Assembly (NCBI GenBank): GCA_022826705.1
Contig: JAJDUJ010000030.1
Span: forward strand, 62,001-126,000
Source: Acidimicrobiia bacterium
GTDB lineage: Bacteria; Actinomycetota; Acidimicrobiia; Acidimicrobiales; Bin134
Direction of reading: 5' to 3'
Length of the DNA stretch: 64,000 nucleotides
A program made the translations under genes and the position numbers. Positions 8,254 through 16,719 of the stretch are shown in pieces. Positions within the stretch are counted from its first letter, which is position 1. The number at the start of each line of letters is the position of its first letter. The notes under the pieces are model-generated. The model was not told the origin of the DNA, ran no database searches, and saw only the letters and a list, made by a program, of their open reading frames with translations.

Positions 8254-10980
8254 ATGGGTCGGCCGCGCACTGCGGACGGACTAAGAAAGAGCTTTTTGCC
8301 AGCAAAAATTCGGGTCTACGAGCTTGCCCGCGAGCTCGGCCTCACGAACAAGGAAACGCTTGACCTCTGCGTCACGCTGGGGATCGGCGTCAACAGCCAC
8401 TCCTCAAGCATCGTGGATGCCCAAGCGGACCGCGTCCGCCGGCGAGCGCATCGTGATGGCCTGGTTCGGCCCCCTGAGCCCGAACCTGAGCCGGAGCCAG
8501 AACCCGAGCCTGAACCTGAGCCCGAGCCCGCACCAGAACCCGAGCCTGAACCTGAATCTGTCGAGCCTGAGCCGGCCGCGGCCGAAGTAGAGCCGGAGCC
8601 TGTCGAGCCCGAGCCCGAGCCGCCCAAGCCGACGCGGGTGGTTACCTCAAGTGGGGGAGTGCCTCCCCGCTCCCGTCCAGCAGAACCGTCGATTGAGCCT
8701 CCTCCCGATGCTCCGCCGGCACCGCCGCGATCGGTGCCGAGGCCGGCGGCCGAACCGCCAGCTGCTCAGCCAGCCGCCTCTGCTCGGACCAGCCCCCCGC
8801 TCTCGCGTTCGGGCAAGCCGATTCCGCCGCCCCCTGGTCGCCCGCCGACGTCTTCTTCGGGCAAGCCGATTCCGCCGCCCCCCGGCCGGGGTGGGCGGGG
8901 TCCGGCACCGAGCCCCCGAAGAGGTCCTCGAGGCCCAATGCGACCCTCAGTTGGCACCCAGGGGCCAGGGGCCGGTTCACCAGGACGGTCTCCTGCGCCT
9001 CTAGCTGCCCGCGGTCCCGCTGGTGCGCTCGGTGCGCCCCCCAGTGGAACGGGAGCTCCAGGCGGCCGAGGTCGAGGCGGCCCCCAGCGTCCTCAACAGA
9101 GGCGGCGCAAGAGTCGGCGGCGTCGGCGGGTGGCTGAAGACCTCCAGCCCATGAACATCCCCGACTACACCCCAACGGACGCGGCTGCGCCCACTGGGGT
9201 GGTGGTAGTCGAGCGAGCCTCGACGCCGTTGGAGGTGGGTCCGAAGCTGAACCAGACGGCCGCCGATGTGGTGCGCTTTTTGATGCAGCAGGGTGAGATG
9301 GTTACCGCCACCCAGTCTCTGACCGACGACATGATCGAGCTGTTTGCTGCAGAGATCGGTGCCGAAGTCCGGCTGGTGGATCCCGGTGAAGAGCAGGAGA
9401 ACGAACTGCTCAAGCTGCTCGAAGCCGACTTCGAAGAGGAAGAGCCCGAAGATGGCAACCCGGTCCGGCCTCCGGTTATCACCGTTATGGGCCATGTGGA
9501 CCACGGTAAGACCAAGCTGCTCGACCAGATTCGCAGCGCCAACGTGGCCGAGGGCGAGGCCGGTGGCATCACCCAGCACATCGGTGCCTATCAGGTGGAA
9601 AAAGACGGGCGAACGCTGACTTTCATTGACACTCCCGGCCACGCGGCATTCACGGCAATGCGGGCCCGGGGCGCCGATGCCACCGACATCGTGGTGCTGG
9701 TGGTGGCGGCCGACGATGGCGTGATGCCCCAGACCCTGGAGGCCATCAACCACGCTCGGGCCGCCGATGTGCCCATTGTGGTTGCTGTGAACAAGATCGA
9801 CCGCAACAATGCCGACCCCAATCGGACCATGCAGCAGCTTTCCGAGCATGAATTGGTGCCCGAGCAGTGGGGAGGCGAAACCATCGTGGTTGAGGTCTCC
9901 GCCCTTCAGAACCTGGGGATCGACGACTTGCTCGAACAACTGGCCGTGGTGGCCGAGGTGGAGGATCTGCGGGCCAACTCAGACGGTCGGGCTCGCGGCG
10001 TGGTGCTGGAGTCCAACTTGGATATCGGGCGTGGCCCGGTGGCCACTCTGTTGGTTCAGAACGGAACTTTGAGGCGAGGGGACCCAGTAGTTGCCGGAGC
10101 TTCCTGGGGACGGGCCCGGGCCCTGCTCGACGACCGCGGCAACCAGATTCAAGAGGCGCTGCCATCGAAGCCGGTGCAGGTGCTCGGACTCTCCGACGTG
10201 GCCAACGCCGGCGACTCCTTCGTGGTGGCCCCCAACGAGAAGGTGGCGGCCAAGGTCGCCCAGACACGCGAGCACTCTCAGCGCATTGCCAGCTTGGGCC
10301 GGGATGCCGCAGCCACTTCGGGCGGAGCGCGCCTAGAAGACATCTTCAGCCAGATCCAGGCTGGGGAGACTGCGACGCTGAACCTCATCGTCAAAGCCGA
10401 TGTGAACGGATCGCTGGAAGCAGTGGTGGACAGTCTCCAACGCCTAGGCCGCGACGAGGTGAAACTGGCTTTTGTCCATCGGGGTGTGGGTGGAGTAACC
10501 GCCAACGACATCCAACTGGCGGCCGCGTCCAACGCCACCATCATCGGCTTCAACGTCAGACCCGATCGCAAGGCGAGGGAGCTGGCCGAGCTCGAGAAGG
10601 TGGAGATCCGCACCTACGAGATCATCTACAACCTGATCGAGGATGTGGAGAACGCCATGGTGGGAATGCTGGCGCCGGAGTTCGAAGAGGTCGTCACCGG
10701 CGATGCCGAAGTACGGGAAGTGTTCCGGATTCCCCGGGTGGGCGCGGTGGCCGGCTGCTACGTGCTCAACGGGGCCATCACTCGAGGCTCCAAAGTCCGG
10801 TTCCTGCGAGACGGTGCGGTCATCTGGCGGGGCACAGTGTCCTCTCTCAAGCGCTTCAAAGATGATGTGCGCGAAGTGCAGTCGGGATACGAGTGCGGTA
10901 TCGGCCTGTCCGACTTCCAAGACCTCAAGCAGGGTGACGTCATCGAGACGTTCGAGGAGCGAGAAGTCGCCCGAGTCTGA
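8254..10980 (+). CDS. infB: Translation initiation factor IF-2
   Basis: This GTPase delivers initiator tRNA to the 30S subunit. An N-terminal IF2-N motif ([13 protein letters not shown]) is followed by a roughly 270-residue disordered linker. The linker starts with an alternating Pro-Glu tract and becomes Pro/Gly/Arg-rich with two [11 protein letters not shown] repeats. The GTPase domain has G1 GHVDHGKT (about 413), G3 DTPGHAAF and G4 NKID (about 513), and the beta-barrel and C1/C2 domains follow. Annotated from ATG 8254; an in-frame TTG at 8296, with AAGAAAGAG just upstream and directly before the conserved motif, may be the true start. At 908 residues the length is normal for actinobacteria. 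Confidence 0.96.
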   Translation: MGRPRTADGLRKSFLPAKIRVYELARELGLTNKETLDLCVTLGIGVNSHSSSIVDAQADRVRRRAHRDGLVRPPEPEPEPEPEPEPEPEPEPAPEPEPEPESVEPEPAAAEVEPEPVEPEPEPPKPTRVVTSSGGVPPRSRPAEPSIEPPPDAPPAPPRSVPRPAAEPPAAQPAASARTSPPLSRSGKPIPPPPGRPPTSSSGKPIPPPPGRGGRGPAPSPRRGPRGPMRPSVGTQGPGAGSPGRSPAPLAARGPAGALGAPPSGTGAPGGRGRGGPQRPQQRRRKSRRRRRVAEDLQPMNIPDYTPTDAAAPTGVVVVERASTPLEVGPKLNQTAADVVRFLMQQGEMVTATQSLTDDMIELFAAEIGAEVRLVDPGEEQENELLKLLEADFEEEEPEDGNPVRPPVITVMGHVDHGKTKLLDQIRSANVAEGEAGGITQHIGAYQVEKDGRTLTFIDTPGHAAFTAMRARGADATDIVVLVVAADDGVMPQTLEAINHARAADVPIVVAVNKIDRNNADPNRTMQQLSEHELVPEQWGGETIVVEVSALQNLGIDDLLEQLAVVAEVEDLRANSDGRARGVVLESNLDIGRGPVATLLVQNGTLRRGDPVVAGASWGRARALLDDRGNQIQEALPSKPVQVLGLSDVANAGDSFVVAPNEKVAAKVAQTREHSQRIASLGRDAAATSGGARLEDIFSQIQAGETATLNLIVKADVNGSLEAVVDSLQRLGRDEVKLAFVHRGVGGVTANDIQLAAASNATIIGFNVRPDRKARELAELEKVEIRTYEIIYNLIEDVENAMVGMLAPEFEEVVTGDAEVREVFRIPRVGAVAGCYVLNGAITRGSKVRFLRDGAVIWRGTVSSLKRFKDDVREVQSGYECGIGLSDFQDLKQGDVIETFEEREVARV
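8473..8622 (+). repeat. Pro-Glu coding low-complexity tract in infB
   Basis: About 150 bp of degenerate six-base units alternate proline and glutamate codons with varying synonymous codons. The codon variation argues that the repeat is kept for its protein product, an extended acidic linker, rather than being a recent slippage expansion. Confidence 0.85.
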
Positions 10981-10982
10981 CG

Positions 10983-11276
10983 ATGCATGTGCTTGCCGTG
11001 GTCTACGACTTGCACATACCGGGCTGTCGTTCGCTGAAAGAGCGGCGATCAGTGCTGCGCCCTGTCCTGTCGGGCGTAACCCGAAAATTCGGCGTCTCGG
11101 TGGCAGAAACCGGCCATACCGACCTCTGGCAGCGGGCTGAGGTGGGCGTGGCGGTGGTATCGGGGCAACCCAGCCAATGCCGAACGCTCGCCGATGAGTT
11201 GGATCGCTATATGTGGTCGATTCCCGATATCGAAGTAGTGAGCTCCTCCTCCCACTGGCTGAACACAGACGAATAG
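10983..11276 (+). CDS. DUF503 family protein (YlxP-like)
   Basis: This small conserved protein of 97 residues has the DUF503 pattern: an N-terminal LAVVYDLHIPGCRSLKERR, a central SVAETGHTDLWQRAEVGVAVV and a C-terminal SSSHW. Family members are encoded between infB and rbfA in many bacteria, as here, and a link with ribosome or translation function is usually assumed; the molecular role is not established. It starts 2 bp after infB stops and ends 2 bp before the rbfA start, consistent with one transcript. Confidence 0.85.
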   Translation: MHVLAVVYDLHIPGCRSLKERRSVLRPVLSGVTRKFGVSVAETGHTDLWQRAEVGVAVVSGQPSQCRTLADELDRYMWSIPDIEVVSSSSHWLNTDE

Positions 11277-11278
11277 CC

Positions 11279-11653
11279 GTGGCTCGCAATCGGCCATCGC
11301 GCCCCTCCCGCTACTCACGGTCAGCCCGGCTCGGCGAGCTGCTGCGAGAGATCGTGGCTTCTGAACTGGCCCGCTTGGACGACGACCGCTTGGAGCTGGC
11401 CAGCATCACCGGGGTGGAAACCAGCGTCGAGTTGAGCCGGGCAACCGTGTTCATCAGCGCTCTGGACGAAGAGGCGGCCTCTGCCGCCCTCGAGGCCCTA
11501 GAGGAGCACCGTCTCCAACTCAAACAGGCGGTGGCCCGCTCAGCAGCGATGCGGAGAGTTCCCGACCTGGCTTTCGCCCTTGATCCGTCGATCTCGGCCG
11601 GCGAGCGAGTCGACCGAATTCTCCGCGATCTGGCTGATGAGGACGAAAGGTGA
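11279..11653 (+). CDS. rbfA: Ribosome-binding factor A
   Basis: It binds the 30S precursor and helps 16S rRNA 5'-end maturation. The KH-like fold is recognisable from RSARLGELLREIVASELARL, then SITGVETSVELSRATVFIS and the C-terminal RRVPDLAFALDPSI with ERVDRILRDL. The GTG at 11279, two bases after the DUF503 stop, gives a 124-residue protein of normal length; the frame is open further upstream but that part overlaps DUF503. The stop codon forms a GTGA overlap with a vestigial truB start (see the repeat at 11650). Confidence 0.9.
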   Translation: MARNRPSRPSRYSRSARLGELLREIVASELARLDDDRLELASITGVETSVELSRATVFISALDEEAASAALEALEEHRLQLKQAVARSAAMRRVPDLAFALDPSISAGERVDRILRDLADEDER

Positions 11654-11731
11654 GCGCTTCCGACGGACTGGCGGTCTTCGACAAATGAGTGGGAGTGCCG
11701 TCGACGGATTGGCGGTCATCGACAAAGAGGC
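11650..11731 (+). repeat. 41-bp tandem duplication of the truB 5' end
   Basis: Bases 11650-11690 and 11691-11731 form a direct tandem repeat. In the best conserved part, 11662-11685 against 11703-11726, 22 of 24 bases match. The first copy begins with a GTG overlapping the rbfA stop and encodes MSASDGLAVFDK then a stop. The second encodes the same SxxDGLAVIDK start in the functional truB frame. The first copy looks like the ancestral, translationally coupled truB start, now reduced to a 12-codon leader. Confidence 0.85.
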
Positions 11732-12557
11732 TGGGTGGACGTCCCACGACGTGGTGGCCAAGGCCCGGGGTGTCTTCAGCACCCGCAAAGTGGGGCACGC
11801 GGGCACCCTGGACCCCGATGCCACCGGGGTGCTGCTGTTGGGAGTGGGCCGTGCCACCAGGCTGTTGCGGTTTCTCACCCCGCTGCCCAAACAGTATGTG
11901 GGCGAATTGGTGCTTGGTGCCGAGACCACCACGCTGGACGCCGCCGGTGAGGTCACCGCGGTCCACGACATGACTGGTGTGACCCCGGAGCAGGTGGCCC
12001 AAGCCGCATCAGGCTTCGTCGGCGACATATTGCAGATTCCACCAATGGTCTCCGCGGTGAGAGTCGGGGGCCGTCGGCTGCACGAGTTGGCCCGCGAAGG
12101 AGTCGAAGTCGAGCGGGAAGCCCGGCCGGTGACCGTCCATGAACTGACGGTTGCCCCGTTGGATGCTGACACCGGGGTTTATCGGATGGAGGTCACCTGC
12201 TCCTCGGGAACGTATATCCGCTCGTTGGCCGCCGACATCGGCACTGCTTTGGGGGGCGGCGGACATCTTCGGGCGTTGCGGCGAATAGCCATCGGCTCGT
12301 TCGCAGTCGACGATGCCCGGCCGGTGGACGCGCCGGTGCTCTTGACCATGGCGGAGGCCTTGCGGGACTACCCCGCGGTGTCGATCGACGAGGCTTTGGG
12401 CCAGAGAGTGGGGAGCGGACAGGTGTTGGCAGCCGATGAGCTGTCGGCGGAGGGAGAAGGTCCGTGGGCTGTGCTCGGACCACGAGGCCACCTCCTGGCC
12501 GTGTACGAGGCCCATCTCCCTGGCTTGGTCAAACCGGCAGTGGTAATCCCCCAGTGA
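11685..12557 (+). CDS. truB: tRNA pseudouridine-55 synthase TruB
   Basis: It isomerises U55 to pseudouridine in the T-loop of tRNAs. The catalytic motif GHAGTLDPDATGVL, with the nucleophilic Asp, lies about 36-49 residues in. KQYVGELVLG and the conserved RSLAADIG and HLRALRR elements follow, then a C-terminal domain of roughly 60 residues. ATG 11685 overlaps the stop of the vestigial 12-codon leader peptide as ATGA, so reinitiation after the leader could supply ribosomes. The product of 290 residues is of normal length. It lies between rbfA and ribF, a common arrangement. Confidence 0.93.
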   Translation: MSGSAVDGLAVIDKEAGWTSHDVVAKARGVFSTRKVGHAGTLDPDATGVLLLGVGRATRLLRFLTPLPKQYVGELVLGAETTTLDAAGEVTAVHDMTGVTPEQVAQAASGFVGDILQIPPMVSAVRVGGRRLHELAREGVEVEREARPVTVHELTVAPLDADTGVYRMEVTCSSGTYIRSLAADIGTALGGGGHLRALRRIAIGSFAVDDARPVDAPVLLTMAEALRDYPAVSIDEALGQRVGSGQVLAADELSAEGEGPWAVLGPRGHLLAVYEAHLPGLVKPAVVIPQ

Positions 12558-12628
12558 GAGCCGTGAGCTCGTCGTTGGCGTGACCGGGATTGTCCACTCT
12601 GAGGCTTCGCCCGCTACCGTGCAGAGCG

Positions 12629-13582
12629 GTGCAGGTCATCGAGGACTTTGGCCGCTTCGAAGGCATTGAGGAAACCGCGGCCAGTATCGGGGTGTACGAC
12701 GGTGTCCATGTCGGACATCAGGCGGTGATCAATCAGCTTCTCTCCGAAGCGAATCGACTGGGTGTGGCCCCCGCAGTGGTCACGTTCGACCGCCATCCAG
12801 CGCTGGTGTTGCGGCCGGAGAACGCCCCCAAGCTCCTGAATTCCCTCGATCAAAAGCTGGAGCTGCTTGATGCGGCCGGCATCGAATACGTGTACCTGAT
12901 TGAGTTCTCTCCCGACCGAGCCCACACGATGCCGGAAGACTTTGTGCGCGAGGTGTTTGTGAAGAGGCTTCAGGTTCGGAGCGTGGTGGTGGGCGAAGAC
13001 TTCCACTTCGGCCGGGCGCGTCTGGGAAACATCGACACATTGCGGAAATTCGGCATGGAGATGGGCTTCGAGGTTCACGCAGTGAAGCTCCTTCATCATG
13101 ATGACAAATGGCCCGAGCCGGTGTCCTCAACTGCCGTGCGCCGGGCGCTGGCTGGCGGGGATGTCCGCACGGCGGCGGCGATGCTGGGGCGGTACCACGA
13201 GATCAGGGGCAAGGTGGTGCTGGGGGATCGGCGGGGGATGACCATCGGATTTCCCACCGCCAACATCCCGGTGTCCATGGCCATGGCCTGGCCCGCCGAC
13301 GCGGTCTACGCCGGCTGGTACACCCGCCCCGACGGGTCCCGGTACATGGCGGCCATAAACATCGGCCGGCGGCCCACGTTCTACGAGCACGCCCAGCAAT
13401 CGCTGTTGGAGGCGCATCTCCTGGATTTCGAGGGAGACCTCTACGGCGAGGAGGCCAGAGTCGAGTTTGTGGAGTTGCTGAGAAGCGAGCACCGTTTTGA
13501 CGGCATCGAACCCCTGGTGAAACAGCTCCGCATCGACGTCGCCCTTTCCCGGGAAATCTTGATGGCGGAACCTTCCCGCTGA
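12629..13582 (+). CDS. ribF: Bifunctional riboflavin kinase / FAD synthetase
   Basis: It phosphorylates riboflavin to FMN and adenylylates FMN to FAD. The N-terminal FAD synthetase domain carries IGVYDGVHVGHQAVI (GxxxGxxxGH-type nucleotidyltransferase motif) and, later, SSTAVRRALAGGDV. The C-terminal riboflavin kinase domain begins near IRGKVVLGDRRGMTIGFPTANI and contains the AINIGRRPTF motif. GTG 12629 is preferred because the conserved fold starts right after it and TACCGT, a possible leaderless -10, ends nine bases upstream; a TTG at 12590 is the longer alternative. FAD and FMN would serve the flavin oxidoreductase encoded next. Confidence 0.92.
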   Translation: MQVIEDFGRFEGIEETAASIGVYDGVHVGHQAVINQLLSEANRLGVAPAVVTFDRHPALVLRPENAPKLLNSLDQKLELLDAAGIEYVYLIEFSPDRAHTMPEDFVREVFVKRLQVRSVVVGEDFHFGRARLGNIDTLRKFGMEMGFEVHAVKLLHHDDKWPEPVSSTAVRRALAGGDVRTAAAMLGRYHEIRGKVVLGDRRGMTIGFPTANIPVSMAMAWPADAVYAGWYTRPDGSRYMAAINIGRRPTFYEHAQQSLLEAHLLDFEGDLYGEEARVEFVELLRSEHRFDGIEPLVKQLRIDVALSREILMAEPSR

Positions 13583-13587
13583 CTCGT

Positions 13588-14697
13588 ATGGAGTTAGCTC
13601 TTTTCTCGGAAATTCCCGTACCTCGGCCGTGGCACCACGACAGCGAGCAGCTTCGGTATAAGGAGCTCATCCAGCAGGCAGTGCTGGCCGATCAACTCGG
13701 GTATCACAGCTTTTGGACGGTAGAGCACCACTTTCTGGAGGAGATGTCCCACAGCTCCAATCCCGAGGTGCTCTATGGGGCGGTGGCTGCACTCACCGAG
13801 CGGATTCGATTGGGCTATGGCGTGCGCTTGACGCCCAAGCCCTACAACCACCCGGTTCGCAGCGCCGAGTCGGCCGCCACGCTGGATGTGATCAGCGGGG
13901 GGCGGGTGGAGTTCGGCACCGGCCGCTCCACTACCCGAGCTGAGCTCGAGGGATTCGGGATCGACCCCCGGGAGACCAGGGCCATGTGGGCCGAGGCGGT
14001 CGAGCACATCGCCGGCTGCTGGCTGAACGACGAGCATGAGTTCCAGGGTCAGCATTGGTCGATGCCCCGCCGCCGGGTTCTGCCCAAGCCGGTGCAGAAA
14101 CCCCATCCTCCCCTGTGGGCCGCCACCGGCAGCCGCGAGACCCACCAACTGGTGGGGGAGATGGGTATGGGCTTGCTGTCATTCAGTGCGGGGGTATCGC
14201 TGGAGGAGTTGGCCCTGCGGGTTGACCTGTACCGCGAGGCGGTGGAGGCCTGCCAGAATCCGGTGGGCGGCTTTGTGAACGACCGGGTGGCCACCTTCGC
14301 CATGTTTCACTGCGCACCCACCACGGCCGAGGCCTACGAGAACGCCCGAGAATCGTTCTGGTGGTATCCCACGGTGGCATTCAAGCTGGTGGGCAGCGTG
14401 GCCGAGATGCTCCAGGAAGAGGGCGCCGATCTCGGCGACTGGAACTACTTGCGGTATCTCCCCGGAATGACCGCGGAAGCCGACTGGGACACCACATTCA
14501 GCATCGAGGACCTAGTGGAACAGGGCGTGGCCATAGCGGGTGACCCCGATCAGTGCATCGAGCTATGCCAGGGCTTTGCCGATCTCGGCGTCGACCTGCT
14601 GCTGTGCATGATGAACCCTTACGCCATTCCCCACGACAAGGTCATGGAGAGCCTTCGTCTTACCGCCACCCACGTGATGCCCGCCCTCAGTCGCTGA
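13588..14697 (+). CDS. Luciferase-like monooxygenase family flavin oxidoreductase
   Basis: This 369-residue TIM-barrel protein of the bacterial luciferase superfamily uses FMN or F420; the substrate cannot be told from sequence. Family features are the opening MELALFSEIPVPRPW, FWTVEHHF near residue 45, YGVRLTPKPYNHPVR, SAATLDVISGGRVEFGTGRS (the conserved phosphate-binding loop region) and KPHPPLWAATGS in the middle. It begins 6 bp after ribF stops on the same strand and may be read through from it. Confidence 0.82.
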   Translation: MELALFSEIPVPRPWHHDSEQLRYKELIQQAVLADQLGYHSFWTVEHHFLEEMSHSSNPEVLYGAVAALTERIRLGYGVRLTPKPYNHPVRSAESAATLDVISGGRVEFGTGRSTTRAELEGFGIDPRETRAMWAEAVEHIAGCWLNDEHEFQGQHWSMPRRRVLPKPVQKPHPPLWAATGSRETHQLVGEMGMGLLSFSAGVSLEELALRVDLYREAVEACQNPVGGFVNDRVATFAMFHCAPTTAEAYENARESFWWYPTVAFKLVGSVAEMLQEEGADLGDWNYLRYLPGMTAEADWDTTFSIEDLVEQGVAIAGDPDQCIELCQGFADLGVDLLLCMMNPYAIPHDKVMESLRLTATHVMPALSR

Positions 14698-14745
14698 CTC
14701 TCATCAATGTGTTAGCGTCAAGTTGCTCTCTAGAAAGGGAGGGAA

Positions 14746-15240
14746 ATGAACGGGTCATTGCAAAATAGAAAATTGCTGGTCTCATCTTTGGTTTTTGCCT
14801 TGCTGTCCTTTGCGGCCAGTTTTCTTGTATGGCCAATGCAAGTAATGCTGACAGCAGACAGGTATGGACCTCCTGGAACTGAGCCATTCGCTGCACTTCT
14901 TGCCATAATTTGTCTACTAGTCTTTGCGTCTTGGATTTCATTATTTGTCGCGTTCACCGGACGTAATTCCGAATCAGATAGTGTCAGCTTTTCTGGCTGG
15001 TCGGGATCAATTTTAGCCATCAACGGATTAACCTGTGCGTTTCTTATTCTCTTGGTTGCGGCTGTTTGGAGAGATTTAGATAGCATCGGCGCGGCTAGAG
15101 TATCCAGGGTTCTGATCGTTATTGCCTCGGTGCAGTTTTTTGTGGCACTAGTTGCGGTTGTAAATCAGTTGAGCATCCGAACTCAGCCAGTTGCTCCCGG
15201 TGCGTTCGAAGACCCTGGAGATCAAGTAGAACCCGAATAG
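14746..15240 (+). CDS. Orphan four-helix membrane protein, AT-richer than its surroundings
   Basis: No family is recognised. The 164-residue product has four hydrophobic segments at about residues 10-35, 47-70, 86-107 and 118-139, with short polar loops and a charged tail. The start is well supported: AAAGGGAGGG lies a few bases before the ATG, one of the strongest Shine-Dalgarno sequences in the window, and a TAGCGT hexamer at 14713-14718 could be its -10. Codon choice is clearly richer in A and T than in the flanking genes, which suggests recent acquisition or relaxed selection. It converges with the leftward ribokinase gene. Confidence 0.7.
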   Translation: MNGSLQNRKLLVSSLVFALLSFAASFLVWPMQVMLTADRYGPPGTEPFAALLAIICLLVFASWISLFVAFTGRNSESDSVSFSGWSGSILAINGLTCAFLILLVAAVWRDLDSIGAARVSRVLIVIASVQFFVALVAVVNQLSIRTQPVAPGAFEDPGDQVEPE

Positions 15241-15282
15241 CCACAATGCTGATACCCAAGTGAGGATGGGCAGTTCCCGTGG

Positions 15283-16143
15283 TTAGTGTTGGCCACCGAG
15301 CAGGGCGTTGACTGCGGCCCTCGTAGGCATGGAGGGTTGAGCGCCGGGGGTGGCCACGGCGAGGGCGCCAGCGGCATTGGCGAAGCGGACGGCTTCGATA
15401 AGGGGGCGCTCTTCAGCCAGGGCAACGCCCAAGGCTCCGCAGAAGGCATCTCCTGCGCCGGTGGGATCCACCACGTCTGCGGGGTAGGGGGGAACCACAA
15501 CCTCGCCCACTTGGGCTCCTCGGCTGCCCAAGGTGATGACCGTGTCGCATTGGTCTGTTTCCGGGCCGATCGCTTCGATCTGGACCTGCTCTGCTCGGTT
15601 CATCACCAAGACATCGGTAAGCGGCATGACGGCCTCGACGAGAAATGGGTCTACTGGAGCAGGGTTGAACACCACCGCGGTTCCCCCCGACCGGGCGGCC
15701 TGGGCGGCCCGCCGAGCCCCAGCCGCTCCCACTTCGCCTTGCAGCAACAGCACATCGGCGGCGGCGATGACCTCCGCAGCAGCATCAGCATCGGCGGCCC
15801 CGGTGCTGGCGTTGGCCCCGGCGACAATGACGATGGAGACATCGGCCGGGGTGATGAGCGGCACCGCCGTGCCGGTGGGTTCCTCGGAGACGCGGACAAG
15901 ACTGGTGTCCACACCGCTGCTATTGAGCACCGACAGCAGCCAGCGGCCCCGGTCGTCGTCGCCTACACAACCCACCATGTGCGCCTCGGCCCCAAGGCGG
16001 GCCGCTGCCGTTGCCTGATTGGCCCCCTTGCCCCCGGAGAACGCTTCCATTCGCTGGGCCCTCAACGTCTCGTCTGGGCCCGGAAGCCGGTCCAACCAAA
16101 TGGACAGGTCGTAGTTGAGGCTTCCGAAGGACACCACCTTCAT
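15283..16143 (-). CDS. rbsK: Ribokinase-like PfkB family sugar kinase
   Basis: This enzyme probably phosphorylates ribose or a related sugar with ATP. PfkB signatures are present: GGKGANQATAAARLG near residue 38, the NPAPVD motif typical of ribokinases in the middle, and DPTGAGDAFCGALG with the catalytic Asp near residue 236. The second Met (16143) is chosen because its upstream bases contain GGAG at the right distance and it begins directly with MKVVSFGSLNYD; a GTG at 16161 is an alternative. No sugar transporter or repressor is next to it, so the physiological substrate is open. Confidence 0.87.
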   Translation of the reverse strand: MKVVSFGSLNYDLSIWLDRLPGPDETLRAQRMEAFSGGKGANQATAAARLGAEAHMVGCVGDDDRGRWLLSVLNSSGVDTSLVRVSEEPTGTAVPLITPADVSIVIVAGANASTGAADADAAAEVIAAADVLLLQGEVGAAGARRAAQAARSGGTAVVFNPAPVDPFLVEAVMPLTDVLVMNRAEQVQIEAIGPETDQCDTVITLGSRGAQVGEVVVPPYPADVVDPTGAGDAFCGALGVALAEERPLIEAVRFANAAGALAVATPGAQPSMPTRAAVNALLGGQH

Positions 16144-16290
16144 GGCTCCAGTATCCCTCACAACGCTCAGGTAGGTGTTTTGGTCCTTGGGGTGGTAGCT
16201 TGAACGGGTCCCCCGGGCATAGGCACAGCCTCAAATGACATGGAGCAGTGCAATCGCCCTCTTTCCGACCGACGGACACACTGAGTAGGG

Positions 16291-16560
16291 ATGGCCGAGA
16301 AGCTACCGTCAAAGACCGCGACAATCGAGAAGCGTCGCCTGCACGACACCGATACAGGCTCGCCTGAGGTTCAGATCGCATTGCTCACTGAGCGGATCGA
16401 CCACCTCACCGAACACCTGAAGGTTCACGTCAAGGACCACCACAGCAGGCGGGGCTTGCTGATGATGGTGGGCCGACGGCGCCGGCTGCTCGACTACGTC
16501 AAGGACAACGATGTTGAGCGGTACCGAGGCATCATCGCCGATCTCGGACTTCGCCGCTGA
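16291..16560 (+). CDS. rpsO: 30S ribosomal protein S15 (uS15)
   Basis: It is a primary 16S rRNA-binding protein of the small subunit platform. All 89 residues align with the family pattern: [22 protein letters not shown] in the rRNA-binding helices, then [24 protein letters not shown] and [12 protein letters not shown]. It is followed by the large pnp leader hairpin, the classic rpsO-pnp pair. Confidence 0.98.
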   Translation: MAEKLPSKTATIEKRRLHDTDTGSPEVQIALLTERIDHLTEHLKVHVKDHHSRRGLLMMVGRRRRLLDYVKDNDVERYRGIIADLGLRR

Positions 16561-16569
16561 GAAGTGGGT

Positions 16570-16583
16570 GTCGCCCGGGCGAC
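16570..16583 (+). promoter_or_regulatory. Perfect palindrome just after rpsO
   Basis: The 14-base perfect palindrome gtcgcccgggcgac begins 10 bp after the rpsO stop codon. No T-run follows. It may act as a 3' stabiliser of the rpsO message or as part of the folded intergenic region ahead of pnp. Confidence 0.4.
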
Positions 16584-16600
16584 CGACAGAAAACAGATAA

Positions 16601-16687
16601 GCGGGCCTAGAGAGAGGCCAGCTGCCAGTTGAAGGGGCCGAGTCAGGCTGGGCCTCTCCAACTGGGAACTGGCTCCGTCCGGCCCGC
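16601..16687 (+). promoter_or_regulatory. Long leader hairpin upstream of pnp
   Basis: A near-continuous stem joins 16617-16639 with 16650-16673. An outer 7-bp helix pairs gcgggcc at 16601-16607 with ggcccgc at 16681-16687. The inner arms pair over about 20 positions with small internal mismatches around a 10-base loop. In E. coli and Streptomyces the rpsO-pnp intergenic hairpin is cut by RNase III and PNPase then represses its own message. The position and shape fit that model; its operation here is inference. Confidence 0.75.
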
Positions 16688-16689
16688 TC

Positions 16690-16705
16690 GGACCACGCGT
16701 GGTCC
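16690..16705 (+). promoter_or_regulatory. 16-bp perfect palindrome before the pnp Shine-Dalgarno
   Basis: ggaccacgcgtggtcc is a perfect palindrome immediately upstream of ggagaggag, the pnp ribosome-binding site. As RNA it could form a small hairpin stacked on the larger leader stem; as DNA it could be an operator. The sequence alone does not decide. Confidence 0.5.
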
Positions 16706-16719
16706 GGAGAGGAGCAAAA

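Noticed and set aside
8473-8622. Repeat tract in infB as a possible CRISPR or mobile repeat
   Set aside because: In-frame Pro-Glu codons with synonymous variation inside an essential gene; no spacers. The same applies to the pnp and nusA repeats. No CRISPR array was seen in the window.
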